Shown piece after piece: positions 48,010 to 60,329 of a DNA stretch of 64,000 nt (the stretch's first letter is position 1; the number at the start of each line of letters is the position of its first letter). The stretch spans positions 222,001 to 286,000 of the forward strand of contig JAXRKP010000210.1 in the NCBI GenBank assembly GCA_037039925.1, in the 5' to 3' direction. The notes under the pieces are model-generated. The model was given only the letters and a program-made list of their open reading frames with translations, had not been told where the DNA came from and ran no database searches. A program made the translations under genes and the position numbers. Source of the DNA: Doris montereyensis (Eukaryota; Mollusca; Gastropoda; Nudibranchia; Dorididae).

Positions 48010-51000
48010 AATTTCACCTTACCAGATAAAGACGAGTGAGGTTCAGAAAGCACAAAACAAAGCCAAAACCAGATATAGAGTGAGGTTCAGAAAACACACA
48101 GCAACGCCAAAACCAAATATAGAGTGAGGTTAAGAATGCACAAAACAACGCCAAAATCAGATATAGAGTGAGGTTCAGAAAACACACAAAGCCAAAACCA
48201 GATATAGAGTGAGGTTCAGAAAACACACAAAGCCAAAACCAGATATAGAGTGAGGTTCAGAAAACACACAAAGCCAAAACCAAATACAGAGTGAAAGAAA
48301 GCACACAACGCCAAAACCAGATATAGAGTGAGGTTCAGAAAACACACAACGCCAAAACCAGATAAAGAGTGGTTCAGAAAAACACAACAACGCCAAAACC
48401 AGATATAGAGTGAGGTTCAGAAAACCAGATATAGAGTGACAGAAAACAACAACGCCAAAACCAGATATAGAGTGAGGTTCAGAAAACACACAAAGCACAA
48501 AAACCAGATATAGAGTGAGGTTCAGAAACACACAACGCCAAAACCAACAACGCCAAAACCAGATATAGAGTGAGGTTCAGAAAACACACAACAACGCCAA
48601 AACAAAACAGATATCAGAAAACACACAAGAGATAAAGAGGTTCAGAAAACAACACTAAATATAGATTGACAACGCCAAAACCAGATATAGAGTGAGGTTC
48701 AGAAAACACACAACAACGCCAAAACCAGATATAGAGTGAGGTTCAAAAAACACAACAACGCCAAAACCAGATATAGAGTGAGGTTCACAAAAACACAACA
48801 ACGCCAAAACCAGATATAGAGTGAGGTTCAGAAAACACACAACAACGCCAAAACCAGATATAGATTGAGGTTCAGAAAACACACAACAAGCCAAAACCAA
48901 ATATAGAGTGAGGTTCAGAAAACACACAACAACGCCAAAACCAGATATAGAGTCTGAAAACACACAACAACGCCAAAACCAGATATAGAGTGAGGTTCAC
49001 AAAACAACAACAACGCCAAAACCAGATATAGAGTGAGGTTCAGAAAACACACAACAACACCAAAACCAGATATAAGTGAATCACCAGAAAACACAAAACA
49101 ACGCCAAAACCAGATATAGAGTGAGGTTCAGATAAAACACACAACAACGCCAAAACCAGATATAGAGCGAGGTTAAAAAACACACAACAACGCCAAAACC
49201 AGATATAGAGTGAGAGGTTCAGATATAGAGTGAGGTTCAGAAGGCACAAAACAACGCCAAAACCAGATATAGAGTGAGGTTCAGAAAAACACACAACAAC
49301 GCCAAAACCAGATATAGAGTGAGGTTCAGAAAACACACAACAACGCCAAAACCAGATATAGAGTGAGTTTTAGAACCAGAAAGCATAAAACAACGCCAAA
49401 ACCAGATATAGAGTGAGGTTCAGAAAGCACACAACAACGCCAAAACCAGATATAGAGTGAGGTTCAAAAACACAAAACAACGCCAAAACCAGATATAGAT
49501 AGTTCAGAAAACACAAGACAACGCCAAAACCAGATATAGAGTTTCAGAAGGCACAAAACAACGCCAAAACCAGATATAGAGTGAGGTTTAAAACAACGCC
49601 AAAACCAGATAAAGCATAAAACAACGCCAAAACCAGATATAGAGTGAGGTTTCAGATATAAAACACAAAACAACGCCAAAACCAGATATAGAGTGAGGTT
49701 CAGAAAGAAACGCCAAAACAGATGTAGAGTGAGAAACAACGCCAAAACCAGATATAGAGTGAGGTTCAGAAAACACACAACAACGCCAAAACCAGATATA
49801 GAGTGAGGTTCAGAAAACACACAACAACGCCAAAACCAGATATAGAGTGAGGTTTCAGAAAACCACACAAAACAACGCCAAAACCAGATATAGAGCGAGG
49901 TTCAGAAAACACACAACAACGCCAAAACCAGATAAAGAGTGAGGTTCAAAAGGCACAAAACAACGCCAAAACCAGATATAGAGTGAGTTTGAAGGCACAA
50001 AACAACGTTCAGAAGTGAGGTTAAAAAAACACAAAACAACGCCAAAACCAGATATAGAGTGAGGTTTAGAAAACACAAAACAACGCCAAAACCAGATATA
50101 GAGTGAGGTTTCAAGCCAAAACCAGATATAGAGTGAGGTTCAAAAAACACAAAACAACGCCAAAACCAGATATAGAGTGAAGTTCAGAAAACACAAACAA
50201 CGCCAAAACCAGATAGAGTGAGGTTCAGAACAAAACAACGCCAAAACCAGATATAGAGTGAGGTTTACGCCAAAACCAGATATAGAGTGAGGTTCAGAAC
50301 ACAAAACAACGCCAAAACCAGAAGAGTGACAGAAAACACAACAACACCAAAATGCCAAAAACCAGATATAGAGTTTTGAAGGTTTATAGAGTGGCACAAA
50401 ACAATGCCAAAACCAGATATAGAGTGGGTTTCCAGAAAGCACACAACGCCAAAACCAGAAAAAGAGTTTCAGAAAGCACACAACAAAAAAAATAATGCCA
50501 AAACCAGATATAGAGTGAGGTTTAGAAGGTACAAAATGCCAAAACCAGATATAGAGTGAGGTTTAGAAGGCAACAAAAAAATAATGCCAAAACCAGATAT
50601 AGAGTGAGGTTTAGAAGGTTTAGAAAACACACAACAACAAAAAAAATAGAATGCCAAAACCAGATATAGAGTGAGGGTTTAGAAGAAGACACAAAATAAT
50701 GCCAAAACCAGATATAGAGTGAGAGTTTGAAGGCACAAAATAATGCCAAAATCAGATTAGAGTGAGGTTTAAAAAGCACAAAACAATGCCAAAACCAGAT
50801 ATAGAGTGAGGAGGTTTGCCAAAACCAGAAAAGCACAAAACAATGCCAAAACCAGATATAGAGTGAGGTTTAGAGGTAATGCCAAAACCAGATATAGAGT
50901 GAGGTTTAAAAAGCACAAAACAATGCCAAAACCAGATATAGAGTGAGGTTTAAAAAGCACAAAACAATGCCAAAACCAGATATAGAGTGAGGTTTAAAAC

Positions 51001-51100
51001 AAAACAATGCCAAAACCAGATATAGAGTGAGGTTTAGAAAGCACAAAACAATGCCAAAACCAGATATAGAGTGAGGTTAAGAAAGCACAAAACAATGCCA
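48010..51100 (+). repeat. Minisatellite, about 44-bp unit, roughly 65-70 copies
   Basis: The unit is caacgccaaaaccagatata, gagtgaggttcagaaaacac and acaa, with many truncated units. Left of about 50.4 kb units carry acgcc; to the right they carry atgcc with tttagaagg or tttaaaaagc ends, so subfamilies are segregated along the array. The minus strand gives open frames with SEPHSISGFGVVVCF-like periods, treated as artefactual. Confidence 0.96.
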
Positions 51101-51109
51101 AATGCAAAG

Positions 51110-51585
51110 TTCTGTCAGCTTAAAATCCATTTACACAATGCATGACCTTAAAGAGGAGCCAACTCTGTCACCAGATGAAACAAAATATTAAATCTATTCT
51201 TTACATTATACAAACAACCCAGAACTGATCAAGCAAATCAACATCACCCATAGCACAGGAAACAATAACGCTGTTACCATAACAATAGCATTAGCATCAA
51301 AGATTATTATTTAACCCAGAAGAAAGAAAGAAAACAAAAGAACATAAAGTATAACTGTGGAAAAAAATATTAGGATCAACGTAAAATAGAAAGGGAAGTC
51401 TTGGCTTTCCTTCAGAGAAAACTTTTACAAAAACATAGCCTTGATTAAATTTTACATGAAATGTGAACGAGTATCAGCACAAAGTAAGTACTGACCACTA
51501 TGCCAAAAAAATATTATACCTCAGGCAACTGAAGGGGTCATTTCAATAGCGTGCTTAAGTCCATTTAAATATAATATAACCGACT
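51110..51585. other. No gene recognised
   Basis: A-rich noncoding stretch between the 44-bp array and the LINE fragment. Confidence 0.5.
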
Positions 51586-51589
51586 TGAC

Positions 51590-52608
51590 CTTTCAACGGC
51601 GAAAATGGAAACGAACACGGACTGTGATTTTTGAAACATCGAATGTTAGGGCAATAAATGGGAAAAGAGTTAGAAATAGTTGAAGAAATGGGAAAATTCA
51701 AAGTAGATATTTTGGCTATTACAGAAGCACAAAAAAAAGGACAAGGAATAGAAAATGTAGGATCAAATAATATTTTAATTTTCTCAGGAGTAGATATCAA
51801 AGATAGAGCTAGAGCAGGAGTAGATCTCCTAGTACATAAAAGGCATGAAAAGCTACTAGAAAGCTGGAAATGTATAAGCCCACGGCTATTAGAGGTAAAT
51901 ATTAAACCAAAAGGAAAATAAAATAAATCATTAATAGCTTATGAACGAAACGAAGACGCCACTAAAGAAGAAAAAGATACCTTCGAAAACGATTTACAAA
52001 ATAGCTGCAGAGAATCTTAAACACGAACAGGAACTAATGGCTTTAGGAGATTTAACCGCTAGAGTAGGCAACAATGTAGAAACATCAGGAGGAGTAATAG
52101 GTAAAGAAGGAGAGACAGCAACTTCTCCAAATGGAGAGAGACTCATAGATTTTTGCCTAAAGAATAACATGAAAATAGCAAACACCTTTTTTCCTCATAA
52201 AGATATCCACAAATATACAAGAATAAATGAAGACAGGTGTGAAAAGTCAATCATAGACTACATAATAGTTAGCAGCTCCCTTTTTACAGTACATTGATGC
52301 AAGAGTAAACAGAGGAGCAGAAATATTTAGTGATCATCACCTAGTGATTGCCAAAATGAGATTACTGACTGAAGAAAACAAACAGAAAAGGGAAGAGAAG
52401 AAAGCTACTAAACTCAAAATAGAGGAAATAAATAAACCAATAGTAAAAGAGATGTAGCAATCTAGGATAAAAAGATTTATCAGTGAAAGACAGATGGATC
52501 TGAATGATAGCATAATAGAAGAAAAGTGGCAGATGTATAAAGAAACATTCCTTTCTTCAGCACTTTCTGACCCACGATGTGGAATTAACCAGATAAAAAT
52601 ACAACAGT
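51590..52608 (+). pseudogene. Non-LTR retrotransposon (LINE) endonuclease and linker, decayed
   Basis: Three frames give one protein: TVIFETSNVRAINGKRV, then GKELEIVEEMGKFKVDILAI and TEAQKKGQG, then ALGDLTARVGNN, GVIGKEGE, NGERLIDFCLKNNMKIANTF, HKDIHKYTR and SIIDYIIVSS, then DARVNRGAEIFSDHHLVIAK and MRL. These are the blocks of an apurinic-type endonuclease (GDxNARVG, HKYTW-like, IDYI, SDHHLV) of RTE/CFDP2-like LINEs. It contains frameshifts near 51650, 51925 and 52290 and a stop at 52456, so it is inactive. Confidence 0.85.
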
Positions 52609-52610
52609 AG

Positions 52611-53389
52611 CCGCCTAACATCCCACCGCCTAACATCCCACCGCTTAACATCCTGGTCAGCCTTAGATACCACTTTTCTCAGAAACGGATTTTAAAATTA
52701 CAAATTGGCCCCCTAACATCCTACCAGGTCCGGTTAACATCCCACTTTTGGAAGCAGAGTACTCAGACCAGACACTTTTCTCACTAACCGAATTGTCGCC
52801 ATGCTGACCGTTTCACACTGATTACCAAGGACAGCCAACTCGTTCATAGCCTCGACTAGGACGTCAAAACAGCCACCTGTACACATTTTATGTGTCGTAA
52901 ACTGCTTAACCCGGCTAACACGAGACAACAAGGCGCTGCTCGGCACCCATCGTTCTTGGCACATGTGGCGGGGTGGCCGGCTATTTCCGTCCTGCCTTAA
53001 ACATTATATCGCAAAAGCCGGATTTTGCCTTGTTCCTCCTTTCAACATTATGCGCGAAAGCCGGCTTTTTCCGTGTGGATGGGGATGCCTTTAAAATGTG
53101 TCTACATACTTACTATTTTCATGGGGGGTTTTTTCCACTCAATGGCTCAAGTAAAGCTTAAAACTAGTTTTCTAATTGGTCAGTCAATCATATTTGAGAA
53201 ACTGTTGCTATCTTCGCGTCATCGGTGAAACTTGGTAGAGTCCAACAATAAAAGGTGTCAGGTCTCATGGTCTGAAGAACAGACTTTTCTGTTACAGAGA
53301 GAGAAAGGATTTTATACACGTCCACCTAGGATCCCAGTCCGGCTAACATCCCACTTTTAGAATTTCCCAGGGGATGGGATGTTAGGCGG
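52611..53389. mobile_element. TIR element of about 779 bp inserted in the LINE
   Basis: The left end ccgcctaacatccca is the perfect reverse complement of the right end tgggatgttaggcgg. Further taacatcccac motifs are repeated inside near both ends (52614-52650, 52700-52745, 53343-53353). There is no transposase frame, so it would be non-autonomous. The LINE reads on across the insertion (endonuclease side before, RT side after). No clear target-site duplication was seen, and the superfamily is unassigned. Confidence 0.7.
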
Positions 53390-53690
53390 ACACAACCGTG
53401 TACTGAAATTTGAAATAAATCTAATAAAGGTCTCAAATTAACACTATTGAACATAATAAGGTAAAAGGTGCAGATGAAATACCCTGAAACTTATATAAAG
53501 TAAATAACATGAATGTGATTATGAAATAGCTGACGACATCTATGATTTGTCAATGCATCTCTATACCAAGGTGAAATTCAAAATAACTGGAAAGTCGCAA
53601 TACAGTCTCATTGTATATAAATAAGGAGGCAAATCAAAAGCACGAAATTAAACTACAAACCAATCTTTCATACTTCAGTAACTTGGAAGC
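53390..53690 (+). pseudogene. LINE reverse transcriptase N-terminal fragment, decayed
   Basis: Switching frames reads NKVKGADEIP, IYDLSMHLYTK, then NWKVAIQS, then YKPIFHTSV and TWKLLEHIIHS, the usual order GxDxIP, NWK, NYRPISLTSVxxKLLEHII of non-LTR RTs. It is full of stops and frameshifts. It continues the element at 51590-52608 beyond the TIR insertion and passes straight into the 55-bp minisatellite. Confidence 0.75.
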
Positions 53691-55565
53691 TATTGGAACA
53701 CATAATACATAGTATACAATCTCTCATACTTCAGTAACTAGGAACCTATTGGAACACATAATAATAATACATAGTATACAATCTCTCATAATTCAGTGAC
53801 TAGGAAGCTATTGGAACACATAAAAGATAGTATACAATTTCTCATACTTCAGTAACTAGGAAGCTATTGGAACACATAATAATAATACATAGTATACAAT
53901 CTCTCATAATTCAGTAACTAGGAAGCTATTGGAACACATAATAATAATACATAGTATACAATCTCTCATACTTCAGTAACTAGGAAGCTATTGGAACACA
54001 TAATACATAGTATACAATCTCTCATACTTCAGTAACTAGGAAGCTATTGGAACACATAATAATAATACATAATATACAATCTCTCATAATTCAGTAACTA
54101 GGAAGCTATTGGAACACATAATACATAATATACAATCTCTCATACTTCAGTAACTAGGAAGCTATTGGAACACATACTACATAGTATACAATCTCTCATA
54201 ATTCAGTAACTATGAAGCTATTGGAACACATAATACATAGTATACAATCTCTCATACTTCAGTAACTAGGAAGCTATTGGAACACATACTAATGTATACA
54301 ATCTCTCATACTTCAGTAACTAGGAAGCTATTGGAACACATACTACATAGTATACAATCTCTCATACTTCAGTAAATTGGAAGCTATTTGAACACATAAC
54401 AGATGGTAATAGTATACAATCTCTCATACTTCAGTAACTAGGAAGCTATTGGAACACATAACAGATGGTAATAGTATACAATCTCTCATACTTCAGTAAC
54501 TTGGAAGCTATTGGAACACATAACAGATGGTAATAGTATACAATCTCTCATACTTCAGTAACTAGGAAGCTATTGGAACACATAACAGATGGTAATAGTA
54601 TACAATCTCTCATACTTCAGTAACTAGGAAGCTATTGGAACACATAACAACATAGTATACAATCTCTCATACTTCAGTAACTAGGAAGCTATTGGAACAC
54701 ATACTAATAGTATACAATATCTCATACTTCAGTAACTTGGAAGCTATTGGAACACATACTACATAGTATACAATCTCTCATACTTCAGTAACTAGGAAGC
54801 TATTGGAACACATAATAATAATACATAGTATACAATCTCTCATAATCCAGTAACTAGAAGCAATTGGAACACATACTACATAGTATACAATCTCTCATAC
54901 TTCAGTAACTTGGAAGCTATTGGAACACATACTACATAGTATACAATCTCTCATACTTCAGTAACTAGGAAGCTATTGGAACACATAATAATAATAATAC
55001 ATAGTATACAATCTCTCATAATCCAGTAACTTGGAAGCTATTGGAACACATACTACATAGTATACAATCTCCTATACTTCAGTAACTAGGAAGCAATTGG
55101 AACACATACTACATAGTATACAATCTCTCATAATTCAGTAACTAGGAAGCTATTGGAACACATACTACATAGTATACAATCTCTCATACTTCAGTAACTA
55201 GGAAGCTATTGGAACACATAATAATAATACATAGTATACAATCTCTCATAATCCAGTAACTTGGAAGCAATTGGAACACATACTACATAGTATACAATCT
55301 CCTATACTTCAGTAACTAGGAAGCAATTGGAACACATACTACATAATATACAATCTCCTATACTTCAGTAACTAGGAAGCTATTGGAACACATACTACAT
55401 AGTATACAAACTCCTATAATTCAGTAACTAGGAAGCTATTGGAACACATACTACATAGTATACAATCTCCTATAATTCAGTAACTAGGAAGCTATTGGAA
55501 CACATACTACATAGTATACAATCTCCTGTAATTCAGTAACTAGGAAGCTATTGGAACACATAAGA
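53655..55565 (+). repeat. Minisatellite, about 55-bp unit, roughly 35 copies, seeded from LINE RT
   Basis: The unit is catacttcagtaactaggaa, gctattggaacacata, a variable TA-rich joint (ctacatag or ataataatacatag) and tatacaatctct. In frame the unit reads SHTSVTRKLLEHI, the same motif as the adjoining LINE RT segment at 53660-53700, which forms the first unit. Confidence 0.93.
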
Positions 55566-55700
55566 GATTTTGCTCGTAAAAACTCGAGAAAAAAAACGCT
55601 GGTAGGGCCAACCTTTTGGTTGAGAGGCCGAAAATTTGCCTCTGAGGGGACACGGTAGTCCAGAGGCAAAGTGTTGGCGAGGCGCCAACAGTTGAAAATT
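55566..55700. mobile_element. SINE head fragments, opposed
   Basis: ccttttggttgagaggccga at 55612 is the reverse complement of the SINE head, and cacggtagtccagaggcaaa at 55650 is the head in + orientation. Two partial heads therefore face each other. Confidence 0.65.
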
Positions 55701-56103
55701 GTCCTACTGTATTCCCTACTGTTATAGTACTGGGCATTAATAGTAGTACGTATTGGGACTTGCCATAGCAAACTTACACCCTTGGTGTCAAAGAAAACTA
55801 TGTACATGATCTTCAGTTGTCCTTGTTAGTGACGTGATTTTTCTGGATGCGGATCATCAGTCTTTCTTCTTCATGTGTCTTCTTTAAAGGATTACGTTTT
55901 GAGTTGCTCTAGAGAACCCTTGAAACGGAGACTCAAATCTTTACGGCCTCAGCTGGCCTGGAGGCCAGTTGTGGATCCCTGCGGCTTAACCCGTCCGTCC
56001 GTCGGCGATCGGGTTGGCTCCACTGTGTTACATCGGGCAAAAATGGAGTCACCCTTTCAATGCCGAGGCTTGCTGTTAACTCTCTCGCGGGAGCAGGTTT
56101 ACT

Positions 56104-56240
56104 CTTGGTCATTGAAGGTATTTTGGGAAACTCCGACATTTTTTGGGCTGACCTCTCATGAAAAGTCTATCCATTCTGCTGACTGTATTTTTTGTATTAA
56201 GCTCACAAGAGTAAACGCAGGTTTCATCTCCAGTCATGAT
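56104..56240 (-). pseudogene. mariner-like transposase scrap
   Basis: On the minus strand, VIMTGDETCVYSCELNTKN is followed by MDRLFMRGQPKKCRSFPKYL and a stop. TGDETWVY carries the first catalytic Asp of mariner transposases, and the ELNTK then PKK spacing fits the segment after it. The later catalytic residues are not seen. The 60-bp array continues directly from it. Confidence 0.6.
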
Positions 56241-57085
56241 TACATGTAACAATCTGTTTTCCTGTCTCTGGAATGTAAACCCAGGTTTCATATTTGATTA
56301 CATGTAACAATCTATTTTCCTGTCTCTGGAATGTGTAAACCCAGGTTTCATATTTGATTACATGTAACAATCTATTTTCCTGTCTCTGGAATGTGTAAAC
56401 CCAGGTTTCATATTTGATTACATGTAACAATCTATTTTCCTGTCTCTGGAACGTGTAAACCCAGGTTTCATATTTGATTACATGTAACAATCTATTTTCC
56501 TGTCTCTGGAATGTGTAAACCCAGGTTTCATTTTTGATTACATGTAACAATCTATTTTCCTGTCTCTGGAATGTGTAAACCCAGGTTTCATCTCCAGTGA
56601 TGATTACATGTAACAATCTATTTTCCTGTCTCTGGAATGTTTACACCCAGGTTTCATCTCCAGTGTTGATTACATGTAACAATCTATTTTCCTGTCTCTG
56701 GAATGTGTAAACCCAGGTTTCATATTTGATTACATGTAACAATCTATTTTCCTGTCTCTGGAATGTGTACACCCAGGTTTCATCTCCAGTGTTGATTACA
56801 TGTAACAATCTATTTTCCTGTCTCTGGAATGTAAACCCAGGTTTCATATTTGATTACATGTAACAATCTATTTTCCTGTCTCTGGAATGTGTAAACCCAG
56901 GTTTCATATTTGATTACATGTAACAATCTATTTTCCTGTCTCTGGAATGTGTAAACCCAGGTTTCATCTCCAGTGATGATTACATGTAACAATCTATTTT
57001 CCTGTCTATGGAATGTGTAAACCCAGATTTCATCTCCAGTGTTGATTACATGTAACAATCTATTTCCTGTCTCTGGAATGTGTGG
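56225..57085 (-). repeat. Minisatellite, 60-bp unit, about 14 copies, seeded from a mariner motif
   Basis: On + the unit is atgtgtaaacccaggtttca, tatttgattacatgtaacaa and tctattttcctgtctctgga. On the minus strand it encodes ETWVYTFQRQENRLLHVI. Units with atctccagtgatgattac encode ITGDETWVY, the full mariner motif; other units have a short deletion there. The multiple-of-three period keeps the frame open. Confidence 0.93.
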
Positions 57086-57129
57086 AGAAAACCCACCGAG
57101 AATCTGACTCTCGCATGATTTTGTTCCTA

Positions 57130-57510
57130 TGTCTTTGTTTTGCCGGCCATTGTGCTCTACGTGACGTCACAAAATACTCTGTCATTGTGTTCTAACCGGC
57201 ATCACAAAATGCTCTGTCATTGTGCTCTAAGTGGCATCACAAAATACTCTGTCATTGTGCTCTAAGTGGGATCACAAAATGCTCTGTCATTGTGCTCTAA
57301 GGGACATCACAAAATGCTCTGTCATTGTGCTCTAAGGGACATCACAAAATGCTCTGTCATTGTGCTCTAAGTGGCATCACAAAATGCTTTGTCCTTGTGC
57401 TCTAAGGGACATCACAAAATGCTCTGTCATTGTGCTCCAGTGGACATCACAAAATGCTCTGTCATTGTGCTCTCACTGGCATCACAAAATGCTCTTTCAT
57501 TCAATGGGCG
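57130..57510 (+). repeat. Minisatellite, 35-bp unit, about 10 copies
   Basis: The unit is tgctctgtcattgtgctcta and agtggcatcacaaaa with variants gggacatcac. Confidence 0.93.
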
Positions 57511-57554
57511 ATCAATATTTTAATACAAAACTTGACGTGGAATATCTAAAAGGC

Positions 57555-59165
57555 TTGATGTGCATGTAGGCATAGTTTCATGACTCACAGTGATGTGCAT
57601 GTAGACCTAGTTTCATAGTGATGTGCATGTAGACCTAGTTTCATTGTGAAATGCATGTAGACCTCATAGTGATGTGCATGTAGACCTAGTTTCATAGTGA
57701 TGTGCATGTAGATCTAGTTTCATAGTGGTGTGCATGTAGTAGACCTAGTTTCATAGTGATGTGCATGTAGACCTAGTTTCATAGTGGTGTGCATGTAGAC
57801 CTAGTTTCATAGTGATGTGCATGTAGACCTAGTTTCATAGTGATGTGCATGTAGACCTAGTTTCATAGTGATGTAGTTTCATGTAGTTTCATATTGAGAC
57901 CCTAGTTTCATGATGTGCATGTGGACCTAGTTTCATATTGATGTGCATGTGGACCTAGTTTTCATAGTGATGTGCATGATAGACCTAGTTTCATAGTGAT
58001 GTTCATGTAGACCTAGTTTCATAGTACATGTTCATTGTGAAATGCATGTAGATCTAGTTTCATAGTGATGTGCATGTAGACCTAGTTTCATAGTGATGTG
58101 CATGTAGGCCTAGTTTCCTAGTTTCATGTAGATAGTAGTGATGTACATGTAGGATATAGTTTCATAGTGATGTACATGTAGAGATCTAGTTTCATACTGA
58201 TGTACATGTAGGCCTAGTTTCATAGTGGTGTGCATGTAGACCTAGTTTCATAGTGATGTGCATGTAGGCCTAGTTTCATAGTGATGTGCATGTAGACCTA
58301 GTTTCATAGTGGTGTACATGTAGGACCTAGTTTCATAGTGTGTACATGCCTAGTTTCATAGTAGATAGGCCTAGTTTCATAGTGGTGTGCATGTAGACCT
58401 AGTTTCATAGTGGTGTGCATGTAGACCTAGTTTCATAGTGTACATGTGACCTAGTTTCATGTAGGCCTAGTTTCATAGTGGTAGTGATGTACATGTAGAC
58501 CTAGTTTCATAGTGATGTGCATGGCCTAGTTTCATAGTGATGTATGTACCTAGTTTCATAGTGATGTGCATGTAGATCTAGTTTCATAGTGATGTGCATG
58601 TAGACCTAGTTTCATAGTGATGTGCATAGTGATGTAGGCCTAGTTTCATAGTGGTGTGCATGTAGGCCTAGTTTCATAGTGGTGTACATGTAGGCCTAGT
58701 TTCATGTGAGTGCATGTAGATCTAGTTTCATAGTGACCTAGTTTCATAGTGGTGCATGTAGGCCTAGTTTCATAGTGATGTGCATGTAGGCCTAGTTTCA
58801 TAGTGATGTGCATGTAGACCTAGTTTCATAGTTAGACCTAGTTTCATAGTGAGCCTAGTTTCATAGTGATGTGCATGTAGGCCTAGTTTCAGTGAGTGAT
58901 GTGCCTAGTTTCATAGTGATGTGCATGTAGGCCTAGTTTCATAGTGATGTAGTGATGTGATGTGCATGTAGACCTAGTTTCATAGTGATGTACATGTAGG
59001 CCTAGTTTCATAGTGATGTACATGTAGGCCTAGTTTCATAGTGATGTAGCATGTAGGCCTAGTTTCATAGTGATGTACATGTAGGCCTAGTTTCATAGTG
59101 ATGTAGGCCTAGTTTCATAGTGTAGTTTCATAGTGATGTGCATGTAGGCCTAATTTCATAGCATA
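57555..59165 (+). repeat. Minisatellite, about 28-bp unit, roughly 55 degenerate copies
   Basis: The unit is agtttcatagtgatgtgcat and gtagacct with gtaggcct, gtagatct and gtacatgta variants. Many units are truncated, so the period is irregular. Confidence 0.94.
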
Positions 59166-59439
59166 AGCTAGCACGACACACATTTTATGGACATGGGAAT
59201 CTTACTTATGAAATGGACCTCGTAGATCACAATGGAGTACTGATAAAACGAATTTGCTGTGCAATTCAAAATTTTCTTTTTGAGGCGAATGAATCAAAAT
59301 CGCTTCTCTTGGGACGTTCCTTTCCTTCCTTCAATGCCATTACAGCCCATGGAGCCAGAACTTATCCCAGGTTCTGTAGCACAAGGCGGAACAGGTGAGA
59401 ATAATCACTTCCTGGACGGGACGCTAGTCTGACGCAGGT

Positions 59440-59622
59440 TTTTATTTACTTCCAAGCAAGTGTTTGTACCCATTTTCACCTGAGTCGAGAGGTGACATTT
59501 TGTATTAAGTGTTTTTCCCAAGGAATACAACGTCGGACCTGGCTTTGATAGGATTCGAACCCGGGACCCCCTGATCCAAAGCCTGACATCCTACCCGCTC
59601 GGTCACCGACGCTTTTGGGGCG
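59440..59622 (-). mobile_element. Second tRNA-derived SINE type (fragment)
   Basis: Read on the minus strand, gcgtcggtgaccgagcgggt looks like a tRNA 5' half with an A-box region, and gtcccgggttcgaatcctat contains a B-box GGTTCGAATCC. The spacing between them is about right for a tRNA, but the sequence runs on into a non-tRNA body, so a SINE head is more likely than a tRNA gene. It is unlike the SINE at 8618. Confidence 0.6.
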
Positions 59623-59719
59623 AACACAAAGTAATTGTTGAAGGTGTTGAATCTAATTCCAGACCAGCGCTTTAAGTGCCCCGCAGGGAACTGCTTCAGG
59701 TCCTATTTTTTTTTCTTTT

Positions 59720-60065
59720 TTATAGATCTACGTGTATATTAATGATATTGACTAAAACCTCCGACAAGGTAGCAAATTAAGACATTTTGCTCTCATGACA
59801 GTGGTAATCTATGATTTAATCAAATGACATGAATGCACTACAAGAATGGGAGTTAGAATGGGAAATGGAGTCTCATCAGGCATGGTACGAAGAAGAAAAA
59901 GGGAAACAAACATTTTTAGAAAGTCAACGTACACTATTACATACAAAACAAAAGATTAAACATAACAGACAGTCAAAAAACATAATTATGAATTATTGAC
60001 AATAAATTTCAATGGAAAGAACAACATAGAGAACTGTGTAGAAATGTAAATGGCCTTTTGATTTT
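59720..60065 (+). pseudogene. LINE RT fragment, + strand, decayed
   Basis: The translation gives VYINDID, then a short gap and SKLRHFALMT where FADDS is expected, then NDMNALQEWELEWEM. YINDL, FADD and the LQxWxxxWxMxF block follow in this order in CR1/Jockey-type RTs. Frames are interrupted. Confidence 0.65.
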
Positions 60066-60127
60066 CCATAGAAGAAACCTTTACATCTTTCTGTCCGAAA
60101 CAAGTCAAAGACAAGTGCTATAAACTT

Positions 60128-60205
60128 CTAGTCTTAGAGGTGGGACTCAGTAGTCCACAGGCAAGGTGTCGGCCTCTCAACCAAAAGGTCGTGGGTTCCA
60201 AAAAA
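60128..60205 (+). mobile_element. SINE head fragment
   Basis: actcagtagtccacaggcaa, ggtgtcggcctctcaaccaa and aaggtcgtgggttcc match the tRNA-like head of the 8618 SINE; the body is replaced by poly-A/T. Confidence 0.7.
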
Positions 60206-60329
60206 AATATTTTTTTTAATTTGACGAAAAAAAAATGTCAGTCATCTACCGGAGCATAAAGTAAGCAAAATCTCCTGCGCAGCGTGCTCTGCACGACATT
60301 TCCGTTTCGTGTATTAAATCCCTTAGATT

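Noticed and set aside
48014..50960. Hydrophobic periodic minus-strand proteins (LTLYLVLALLCVF)
   Set aside because: They come from the 44-bp minisatellite; frames break with each irregular unit and no start or domain is recognisable.
55875..56249. A 124-codon + strand protein
   Set aside because: It is antisense to the mariner-like scrap for part of its length and shows no family resemblance.
59540..59622. A tRNA gene on the minus strand
   Set aside because: A- and B-box-like motifs are present, but I could not pair an acceptor stem, and the sequence continues as a longer element; a SINE head is the better reading.
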